From positions 1-28,901 of the IMG/VR virus record IMGVR_UViG_3300025889_000692: DNA of 28,901 bases; one strand, given 5' to 3'. Source of the DNA: a virus. This document shows, one piece after another, positions 7,373 to 13,267 of this stretch. Position numbers and translations under genes: made by a program. The notes under the pieces were generated by a model. The model was given only the letters and a program-made list of their open reading frames with translations, was not told where the DNA came from and did no database searches. Position 1 is the stretch's first letter, and each line of letters begins with the position of its first letter.

Positions 7373-8101
7373 ATGCCAGGCGATCAAGACCCAGCAGAAG
7401 CAACCGTGTCTAAGGCTGAATTTGATAGGGTGCAAGAGAAGTACCACCGGACAGAAGCGAAGCTAGTTGATCTAGAAAAGCGATTAGAAGGCTTTACCAA
7501 AATTGCGGGCGATCCGGCAGAGATATTGGGCAAGCTCGAAGATTATGAACTATTGAAGCGCAAAAAAGCTGAGGGGAGCCCCGACGATCTAAAGGCTTGG
7601 CAGGAAGAGAAAGAGCGCGAGATCGCCGCAGCGCTAGAGAAGCGCTACAGCGCCAAATTTGATGAGATGACCAAAAAGCTGACCGATGGGGAGGCCGAGC
7701 TTAATAGGCTTCGGGTGGTGAATCCCACTATGCTAAAGGCGGCCGAGCTATTCAACGCAAAGGAATTGCCGCTAGTACAGATGTTAGTTGAGCGTGATTG
7801 CGGGTGGCAAGATGGGCAGGTGGTTGTAAAAGGGCCAGATGGCAAGCCGATGTATTCGGCCAAGAATCCCAAAGAGTTTATGGGCATGGAGGAGTATTTG
7901 CAAAGCAGAGCAGAACTCTACCCAGGCCTAGCCAAAGCGCAATCCTCTCCAGGCGGCAGAGAAGGCGGCGATAAGATGAACGGTAACGGCGCCGGTAAAA
8001 TTACCGTTGCTGAATTTAAGGGGATGACTGCACAGGAGCGCGCCAAGCTTCCGACGCATGAGCAGCGATCTCTATCAGTACAAGCTTTAAAATCTATGTA
8101 A
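7373..8101 (+). CDS. Capsid scaffolding protein
   Basis: The 242-residue protein is highly charged. Residues about 15-125 form a long coiled coil rich in Glu, Lys, Gln and Leu, with ALEKRYSAKFDEMTKKL as an example. The C-terminal part is Gly/Asn-rich, followed by a short basic helix (MTAQERAKLPTHEQRSL). This fits phage scaffolds that guide capsid assembly and then leave the prohead; the C-terminal helix is usually the capsid-binding part. It starts 2 nt after the previous gene and lies before the major capsid gene, the standard scaffold position. I see no protease gene or motif nearby. Confidence 0.75.
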   Translation: MPGDQDPAEATVSKAEFDRVQEKYHRTEAKLVDLEKRLEGFTKIAGDPAEILGKLEDYELLKRKKAEGSPDDLKAWQEEKEREIAAALEKRYSAKFDEMTKKLTDGEAELNRLRVVNPTMLKAAELFNAKELPLVQMLVERDCGWQDGQVVVKGPDGKPMYSAKNPKEFMGMEEYLQSRAELYPGLAKAQSSPGGREGGDKMNGNGAGKITVAEFKGMTAQERAKLPTHEQRSLSVQALKSM

Positions 8102-8102
8102 T

Positions 8103-8125
8103 TTTAGGAGAACAAATTTATGGCA
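8103..8125 (+). promoter_or_regulatory. Strong ribosome binding leader, copy 1
   Basis: TTTAGGAGAACAAATTTATGGCA contains AGGAG 9 nt before the ATG of the small gene at 8120. It differs by one base from the leader of the capsid gene (8368-8390), so the two were probably duplicated or kept alike for high expression. Confidence 0.8.
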
Positions 8126-8353
8126 GAGTATAGAGATAAAATTGTGGCCTTTGCGGGCCACTCAACGGGTAACTGGCACAATCTTTCGTGCACTCAGGCA
8201 CAAAGCTTGAGCATTGTCGCGAATATGTGGAGCTTCACCTCCTCATTTACGCCAGTACGAAACATTGATGCCGGTGCCGCAGGGTCCGATCAATATATGC
8301 GGCGATTATTCGCTACGTTAGTTTCGGACCTGTTTAAAACTTCAAACTATTAA
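8120..8353 (+). CDS. Small putative capsid accessory/decoration protein
   Basis: The 77-residue product has its own strong SD leader, almost identical to the leader of the major capsid gene directly downstream, which suggests similarly high expression. The sequence is Ser/Ala-rich with aromatic residues (NWHNLSCTQAQSLSIVANMW, SFTSSFTPVRN) and no charged coiled coil or signal peptide. No family is recognised. A place between scaffold and capsid with a high-output leader is common for decoration proteins. That function is inferred from expression context only. Confidence 0.6.
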   Translation: MAEYRDKIVAFAGHSTGNWHNLSCTQAQSLSIVANMWSFTSSFTPVRNIDAGAAGSDQYMRRLFATLVSDLFKTSNY

Positions 8354-8367
8354 TTTCAATTTTCTAA

Positions 8368-8390
8368 TTTAGGAGAACAGATTTATGGCA
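8368..8390 (+). promoter_or_regulatory. Strong ribosome binding leader, copy 2 (capsid gene)
   Basis: TTTAGGAGAACAGATTTATGGCA places AGGAG 9 nt before the capsid ATG at 8385. It matches copy 1 at 22 of 23 positions. The tail tube gene has a related leader, with AGGAG at 11196-11200 and ATGGCA at 11210. Confidence 0.8.
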
Positions 8391-9245
8391 CTAGAAACAG
8401 AATATGCAAATATAATCGGACCTACTGATGTAGTGTCCAATGCGGTGGCAGACGCGCTCGTGCAGAGCGTTGTTTGTGTCCCGCTTATCTATGCGGAAAA
8501 CTTGCCGGCCGATACCAGGGTGAAGCTCTGGAGGAAGGACGGGTCGTTTGCCGCCGAGGAATTAGCCGAGTCTACTAGCACTTCAGCCTTCGGACAGCTG
8601 ACACAGACTAGCGTGTCGGCAACTGCGGCAAAGGCCGTGTCAGTTTCTAAGCTGACAGTTGAGGCGATCAGATTTCGCGAGATCTCGGTTGCTTCAATGG
8701 CTGCTAAGCAGGGGCAGAGTATCGCTAGGCTGCTTGACGCCAATATTATCAGCCTGATTTCAGGCTTTAGTCAGTCGGTAACGGCAACTTCGGTTGCCAC
8801 TCCTGACATTTGGATGGATGGGCTAAGCACCATTCAGGGCAGCTTGGCGGCTAAGAAGGGTGGTAATCTTCGCGGGATTCTGCACTCTAAAGCAGCAGGG
8901 CAGCTCAGGAAGCATCTGATTAATACTTCCGCTTCACCCTTTACCTTGCAGCCGATGCTATCGCTCCTTCAGGGCTATGAATCCCCGAATGGATACGTGG
9001 GAAGCTTGCCAGGTATTGACCTATTCGCCACTACGGGAATCGGGACAAGCGGCGGCGATTATCTAAACCTTTGCTTCAACCCTGATAACGCCTTCGGCGG
9101 TGGATACGATCCGGGAGTACAGACCGAGGTTGTATTTGTCGGCTCTGGCGGCGTTTACTACGAAATCACCTCCTATATGTTCAACAAGGTTGTTGAATGG
9201 GTGGATGAAGGTGGTTGCATCGTGAAGAGTGATACCGGCTTATAA
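8385..9245 (+). CDS. Major capsid protein
   Basis: The 286-residue protein builds the capsid shell and is most probably HK97-fold. The N-terminal arm (ETEYANIIGPTDVVSNAVAD) is followed by LPADTRVKLWRKDGSF, a region similar to the extended loop of HK97-like capsids. A long helix (SMAAKQGQSIARLLDANIIS) and beta-rich segments with LRGILHSKAAGQLRKHL and VVFVGSGGVYYEITSYMF follow. It lies after the scaffold, has a very strong SD leader, and is followed at once by a perfect rho-independent terminator, as expected for the most abundant virion protein. It is somewhat short but within range. Confidence 0.85.
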   Translation: MALETEYANIIGPTDVVSNAVADALVQSVVCVPLIYAENLPADTRVKLWRKDGSFAAEELAESTSTSAFGQLTQTSVSATAAKAVSVSKLTVEAIRFREISVASMAAKQGQSIARLLDANIISLISGFSQSVTATSVATPDIWMDGLSTIQGSLAAKKGGNLRGILHSKAAGQLRKHLINTSASPFTLQPMLSLLQGYESPNGYVGSLPGIDLFATTGIGTSGGDYLNLCFNPDNAFGGGYDPGVQTEVVFVGSGGVYYEITSYMFNKVVEWVDEGGCIVKSDTGL

Positions 9246-9269
9246 TTTTAACATACCCTTAACTTACCC

Positions 9270-9310
9270 GGGGGCGGGAACGGCTCATCCTCCATCCCGC
9301 CCCCTTTTTT
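9270..9310 (+). terminator. Rho-independent terminator after the capsid gene
   Basis: A perfect 10-bp GC-rich stem, GGGGGCGGGA (9270-9279) with TCCCGCCCCC (9295-9304), has a 15-nt loop and is followed by six T (9305-9310). It would reduce expression of the connector and tail genes relative to head genes. The SD of the next gene begins right after the T-tract. Confidence 0.92.
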
Positions 9311-9320
9311 GGAGAAAATA

Positions 9321-9794
9321 ATGCAAACTGAATATGATGAATTGCTAGCAGACTTTCGAGAGCCTATGTTTCAAAGGCGAAGAAAAATCCCCTATGTGCT
9401 TTTCGGGCTTCAGCGGCAAAATTATGACGCAGAAGGCAGAATGAAGCCGGAGCCTGATTTGTTTTGCTTAGATTGCAGCAGCTCCTCTGGGCAGATTCCG
9501 ATTATTCAGTACTATCTAGGCAAGGGGTATAAGATTCTGAAGTACTGGTTTCCAGTCAACGAGAAGGCGCAAGAGGTTCAACTCGGGCAAATTGGGGTAG
9601 AGGTGGATGACAAGCTGGGCACTGGGCAATACAGAGCGCTCGCCAATTTCTGCCAGCAGACTATGGATTATGACCCTGAAGAGATTAAGAAGCTGAAGAT
9701 AGAGAAAAGCTTGCTTGAGGAAAGGTTAGCAAAGGAACAGGAAAAGAATGCAAAAGCTGAAGGAAAAGCTGGAGCTAGTAGAGCAGCAGCTTAG
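9321..9794 (+). CDS. Unknown protein with C-terminal coiled coil
   Basis: ATG 9321 is chosen over the TTG at 9309 because GGAG lies 6 nt upstream and because 9309 falls inside the terminator T-tract. The product has 157 residues. The first 120 have mixed alpha/beta character (KIPYVLFGLQRQNYD, GYKILKYWFPVNEKAQEV); DLFCLDCSSSS carries two Cys. The rest (about 120-157) is a Lys/Glu coiled coil. Position right after the capsid terminator resembles accessory genes found between capsid and connector genes in many siphoviruses. No family is recognised. The coiled coil continues in style into the next overlapping gene. Confidence 0.6.
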   Translation: MQTEYDELLADFREPMFQRRRKIPYVLFGLQRQNYDAEGRMKPEPDLFCLDCSSSSGQIPIIQYYLGKGYKILKYWFPVNEKAQEVQLGQIGVEVDDKLGTGQYRALANFCQQTMDYDPEEIKKLKIEKSLLEERLAKEQEKNAKAEGKAGASRAAA

Positions 9795-9999
9795 AGAAAG
9801 GCTCAAGGAAAAGCGTGAGGCCGATTCGCATTATCAGCAGCTAAAGCGCACCCCCGAGGGGGAAAGAAAGCGCAATGCGGTAGACGAGATCGGCAAGATG
9901 GTTCTAGATCACGAGCGAAAGCTGGGACGTGAGCCTACTTACGAGGAGTGCAGAAAGAAAGCAGAGGAATCAATGCAGAGAGTGGACAGAAGAAGATGA
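9748..9999 (+). CDS. Small charged coiled-coil protein overlapping its neighbours
   Basis: This 83-residue ORF begins inside the previous gene (47 nt overlap) with AAAGGA and AGGA before ATG 9748, and ends in an ATGA overlap with the connector gene. The first 30 residues (MQKLKEKLELVEQQLRERLK) are a coiled coil that looks like a continuation of the one ending the preceding protein. Residues 45-83 have LDHERKLGREPTYEECRKKA, resembling a short helical pair. The tight overlaps on both sides support a real, translationally coupled gene. A split or frameshifted single gene is the alternative. Function is unknown. Confidence 0.55.
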   Translation: MQKLKEKLELVEQQLRERLKEKREADSHYQQLKRTPEGERKRNAVDEIGKMVLDHERKLGREPTYEECRKKAEESMQRVDRRR

Positions 10000-10727
10000 C
10001 GGCGCATTTCGGGCAGGACATTATTAGGGAATTTGTTCCAAGGCCGGGGGAGGAGTTTGTCCCTTTGCCTAGCCAGAGTCCTAATATTTACCTATTCACC
10101 ACTAAACCCACCAGGACGGTGGCGAGCGCCGGCACAGGAGCGGTGCAAACCATTACTAGCTGGTCGCAGATAACGGCCGCCCCTAATCTTTGGCAGTACA
10201 CAATAGCGGCTATTGACGATCCTGATCCGACGGGCGTTACCGCCGAGGTGCGGTATTGGGAAGCGGTTAATTATATTTCTCAGGCAAGCGAGCAGACCCA
10301 GACTGTCATTCGCTCCTTCCTGATTTATCGGGACGAGGCCGGGCAAGATATTCCAGGTACTACAACAGACGATCTAAAGAAGGTATTCCCGCAGATCTCG
10401 AGCTATGCCACCGATGATCAGCTTGACGAAGTGCTCTTACTTGCAGAAGAGGAGATCCGGCGCGATCTAAGAAAGCGCGGCTTTCTCTGGTCAAGGCTTA
10501 GGGGGCTTAAGGAAATCAAGATAGCCCTTGCTTATAGGGCAATCGCTTTCAATGCGATGAATCAAATTACAGCCGATAGGGATAGGCACGATATTAGATT
10601 TAGAAACTATTTAGAGCTTAGTAGCGGGGCGCTAAACACGGCGCTATTGGGCTATGATCAAGATGGAGATGGTGAAGAGGATTCGGTAGTGGTGGCAAGG
10701 CCCAAGGGCTGGCTAGTGCAGAGATGA
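9996..10727 (+). CDS. Putative head-tail connector/adaptor protein
   Basis: ATG 9996 overlaps the previous stop as ATGA, so it is preferred to the GTG at 9948. The product has 243 residues. The first half is beta-rich (TVASAGTGAVQTITSWSQIT, EVRYWEAVNYISQASEQTQT). The second half has the helical pattern of connector proteins such as gp6/gp36-like adaptors: YATDDQLDEVLLLAEEEIRR, then LKEIKIALAYRAIAFNAM. A late DQDGDGEED stretch looks like an acidic, possibly calcium-binding, turn. Its place between capsid and tail-terminator genes supports head-tail joining. The N-terminal half is not part of the usual connector and may be virion-exposed. Confidence 0.6.
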   Translation: MTAHFGQDIIREFVPRPGEEFVPLPSQSPNIYLFTTKPTRTVASAGTGAVQTITSWSQITAAPNLWQYTIAAIDDPDPTGVTAEVRYWEAVNYISQASEQTQTVIRSFLIYRDEAGQDIPGTTTDDLKKVFPQISSYATDDQLDEVLLLAEEEIRRDLRKRGFLWSRLRGLKEIKIALAYRAIAFNAMNQITADRDRHDIRFRNYLELSSGALNTALLGYDQDGDGEEDSVVVARPKGWLVQR

Positions 10728-11197
10728 CGCTAGTTACCGACATTGAAACGGCCTGGAAGGATACCATTTGGGCGCATGCCGATATTAAGGCCATCACAAA
10801 TAAAGCTTACCCCTTTGAGATAACAAACGCCTCAGAATTTGAGGTGGGCCAGCTCAGCTTTCAGCAGAAGGTTAATTTTTTTGAGTACGTTATCTCCCCC
10901 ACGGTGGAGACTAACCTGATTGGCAATTCTGCCGGCGGCGTGATTAATATCGAGGCGGCAATTAGGTACACAATAGAGAAAGATACCAAGGGGGTGGCGT
11001 TTGCTGCAGCCAGAAATGCTATCTGGACGCTACTTAAAACGGTGCGGGATGAGCTTGGGACTAGTTGGGATAGTACGGTGGATTTTTACAAAGAGCAGCA
11101 AGATATTCCCGAGATAATAGAGGCGCAAATATTAGAGCAGCAATGCTGGCGCTGGGTGTATAGATTTTTAGCAACTAAAACGATTTCAAATTTCTAG
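10724..11197 (+). CDS. Putative tail terminator/neck protein
   Basis: The 157-residue product begins in an ATGA overlap with the connector gene. It has an N-terminal helix (MTLVTDIETAWKDTIWAHAD), then beta strands with ETNLIGNSAGGVINIEAAIR and a helix AAARNAIWTLLKTVRDEL. This arrangement and length recall tail terminator proteins that cap the tail tube and bind the connector. It sits directly before the tail tube gene, where such genes usually occur. The assignment rests on position and secondary-structure pattern, as no diagnostic motif is visible. Confidence 0.55.
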   Translation: MTLVTDIETAWKDTIWAHADIKAITNKAYPFEITNASEFEVGQLSFQQKVNFFEYVISPTVETNLIGNSAGGVINIEAAIRYTIEKDTKGVAFAAARNAIWTLLKTVRDELGTSWDSTVDFYKEQQDIPEIIEAQILEQQCWRWVYRFLATKTISNF

Positions 11198-11209
11198 GAG
11201 ATTAAGTTT

Positions 11210-12265
11210 ATGGCAAACGTAACAGGAGCTTCAACAAACCTGATCGCCAAGACGGGCACCACCTTCGGGACTGCCGTCCAGGGCGGATCGGGCGATCGTA
11301 TGGTGGTCGACTCGATTAACCACTCTAAGGGAACCGAGGAGCTGTCAGAGGCTGGGATCGGCTCCGGGTTGGATATGACTGCGGAGGCTCAAGCCGGCGC
11401 AACTACCCCGACGGTGACGATTGAAAAGAGCGCTAGCTATAACGATGCTGGGCAGATACTCGAGGCGCTTTTGCTAGGCCGGGCAGCGGTAACAAATCTA
11501 GGTTCAGGCGCTTATGGGCATTCGATTTACTATGATGCAAATAGGGCGCTCTCTTGGGCCACGATAGCCTTTACCGCCACCACAGCATCTCTTATCGAGT
11601 ATCCAAGCTGCACCCCTACTAGGGTCACAGTAACGGCGGCCAATGCGCCTAATTACGTCAAGAAAAGGTTTGAGTTAATGGGGAACGATCAGGTTGTCGT
11701 TGCGGCTAGCCAGGTAAATACCATTGCCTCACTAGCAGCCGCTACGGTGGCAAATTCTAAGCGGATAGTGGTCAGGCCGAATGATAAGTTTCGGATTAAT
11801 TTGCGCACCGATGGTGCTCTGGCGGATAGTAGCAAGCGGAATATCGAGTCAATTACTATCGACTTATCGGTAGAGGCGGAGCAGGTCAGGGAGATTAAGA
11901 ACAGCGCCGGGAATGGCATCGTTCGGTTATCTAGCAGCCCGCCCTTTGTCGGTACTGTTACGGTGCAGTTTAGATCGCTAAATGACTTTGAATTTGTCAC
12001 CGGGCAGGCCAGCGGGACAGAGTTTAAGGCTGATTTTACCGTTACCTCGCCTGACCTGATAGGCGGCTCCTTTTATTACTTTGAGCAGTACAACTTTCCT
12101 CTACTCAAAATCATCCAAGATTATGAGTACAATGTATCTAGCGGAGCAGAGAATCCCTATACGGTTGTATTTAAGTGTATGGCGGCACCCTCTATCCCAA
12201 CAGGGATGTTAGACACGTTGCCATATAAGCGCGTTCAAAATGATAGATCGACTAAGATGGTATGA
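11210..12265 (+). CDS. Major tail (tube) protein
   Basis: The 351-residue protein has a strong SD (AGGAG 11196-11200, 9 nt spacing) of the same kind as the capsid gene. It is beta-rich with TTFGTAVQGGSGDRMVVDSI near the start and VTVTAANAPNYVKKRFELMG in the middle, as in tail tube proteins that stack as hexameric rings. It is the first gene of a tube-chaperone-tape measure block. It ends in an ATGA overlap with the chaperone gene. High expression and order make the call firm. The family is not the lambda gpV type by eye but the position is diagnostic. Confidence 0.8.
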   Translation: MANVTGASTNLIAKTGTTFGTAVQGGSGDRMVVDSINHSKGTEELSEAGIGSGLDMTAEAQAGATTPTVTIEKSASYNDAGQILEALLLGRAAVTNLGSGAYGHSIYYDANRALSWATIAFTATTASLIEYPSCTPTRVTVTAANAPNYVKKRFELMGNDQVVVAASQVNTIASLAAATVANSKRIVVRPNDKFRINLRTDGALADSSKRNIESITIDLSVEAEQVREIKNSAGNGIVRLSSSPPFVGTVTVQFRSLNDFEFVTGQASGTEFKADFTVTSPDLIGGSFYYFEQYNFPLLKIIQDYEYNVSSGAENPYTVVFKCMAAPSIPTGMLDTLPYKRVQNDRSTKMV

Positions 12266-12618
12266 TAAAACTAAAAGAAACAATTGTAATTGAAATTGCT
12301 TGCGAGGGGTCAGATCCTGCGAAAATAACCTTTGCTAAGCCAAGATTAAACAAAATCTTGGATAACGCCTCTTTGGATGCAAAGAGTCCGGACGGAACAA
12401 AGGAGCTATATAGCAGGCTTGCAAGTCAGGTTTTAGATGTTGTGGGCGTCGAGTATGAGGATGGCACAAAGCTAACTGCGGAAGGCCTGAAACAGCTCGA
12501 CGTTCCCCTAGATTTCATGCTGGAGGTTATCAAGGCTTACAATAAGGCAACGACGCGGAAAGAAGATCCGGAGGCGGCAGAAAAAAAGGAGCAGAAGCCC
12601 GAATCGTCCAGCGCCTAG
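12262..12618 (+). CDS. Tail assembly chaperone, G form
   Basis: This 118-residue acidic-to-mixed helical protein lies between the tail tube and the tape measure, the position of lambda gpG. It starts in an ATGA overlap with the tail tube gene. The core (PAKITFAKPRLNKILDNASL, DFMLEVIKAYNKATTRK) is followed by a charged tail KEDPEAAEKKEQKPE that contains the slippery sequence. In phage tail systems the short G form and the frameshifted GT form hold the tape measure in an extended state during tube assembly. The gene overlaps the -1 frame extension at 12588. The frameshift signal makes this identification much stronger than sequence similarity alone. Confidence 0.82.
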   Translation: MIKLKETIVIEIACEGSDPAKITFAKPRLNKILDNASLDAKSPDGTKELYSRLASQVLDVVGVEYEDGTKLTAEGLKQLDVPLDFMLEVIKAYNKATTRKEDPEAAEKKEQKPESSSA

Positions 12619-12630
12619 AGGCGCTGCTCC
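12570..12630 (+). promoter_or_regulatory. Programmed -1 ribosomal frameshift signal (G to GT)
   Basis: The zero frame reads GAA AAA AAG, giving the slippery heptamer A_AAA_AAG at 12582-12588. An internal SD-like GGAGG (12570-12574) lies 7 nt upstream. Downstream, CAGCGCCT (12609-12616) pairs with AGGCGCTG (12619-12626), and GGAGCAG (12588-12594) can pair with CTGCTCC (12624-12630) as an alternative. The zero-frame stop TAG is inside the hairpin. The layout is like the bacterial dnaX site. Confidence 0.85.
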
Positions 12631-12956
12631 TTACTTATCCCAATCTGCGCTGTGAGCACTGTTACCAGTTAAAAAAGGACGATAACATTCCGCCCGAGTG
12701 CGAGGTGGGTATCTGCCCTGTTGAGGATCTTGCTAGTGATATAGATCTCAACCTATGGTGCCAGAAATATCTGCGCGCTAAATCGCTCTACCACTTAACA
12801 GAAGATCCAAAAACTCAGCAAGGAGTTTTTGAGGAGCTGGGACTTTATGATAACCCCGATTTTCATCTAAGGATCGAAGGTGTATACGCCAAGTACTTGG
12901 CGAAGAATCGAATGTCAACAGTAAGAGAGAACAAAAAATGGAACAAGATCTTGTAG
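12588..12956 (+). CDS. Tail assembly chaperone, T extension made by -1 frameshift
   Basis: The -1 frame is open from the slippery site to 12956 with no stop, adding 122 residues after Lys109 of the G frame; the GT product would have about 231 residues. No good start codon and SD open this frame on their own, as expected for a frameshift product. The extension has RLEALLLTYPNLRCEHCYQL, then PPECEVGICPVED: a CxxC pair and a CxxxxC pair spaced like a zinc-binding knuckle. The end (LNLWCQKYLRAKSLYHLTED and IEGVYAKYLAKNR) is helical. In lambda the T domain binds the tape measure and tail tube subunits; the same role is likely here. Confidence 0.82.
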   Translation, partial: GAEARIVQRLEALLLTYPNLRCEHCYQLKKDDNIPPECEVGICPVEDLASDIDLNLWCQKYLRAKSLYHLTEDPKTQQGVFEELGLYDNPDFHLRIEGVYAKYLAKNRMSTVRENKKWNKIL

Positions 12957-13261
12957 GGATGACGGCGGAAGAAGAGAAGATGTTTAATGATGAAATCAAG
13001 GCCAATGGTAAATGGCAGGATGAAAAACAGGCGCTAGATAGGCTTGACAATCTTTACAATTATTTGGTTTCCGAATCCCCTGGCGATTTAGTTCGGCAGT
13101 TTAATCAGCTTTATTTACTTGCTCAGCAGATATTCCAGGAGAATTTGGAGCTGAAAAAGAAGGTGAATAAGGTAACGGCCATGTATCTTCGGAGCGAAAT
13201 GCGCGCGCAGGGATTTTTAAATCCGATGATTTATAACTTTAGAAAGCAATTTCAAGGCTAA
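12938..13261 (+). CDS. Small helical protein before the tape measure
   Basis: The 107-residue product begins inside the end of the T extension (19-nt overlap) and ends 6 nt before the tape measure gene. It is acidic at the start (DLVGMTAEEEKMFNDEIKAN) and has a helical, heptad-like middle (LYLLAQQIFQENLELKKKVN). There is no signal or membrane segment. A position between the GT chaperone and the tape measure suggests an additional tail assembly factor or tape measure partner. No family is recognised. Confidence 0.6.
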   Translation: MEQDLVGMTAEEEKMFNDEIKANGKWQDEKQALDRLDNLYNYLVSESPGDLVRQFNQLYLLAQQIFQENLELKKKVNKVTAMYLRSEMRAQGFLNPMIYNFRKQFQG

Positions 13262-13267
13262 AGACTA

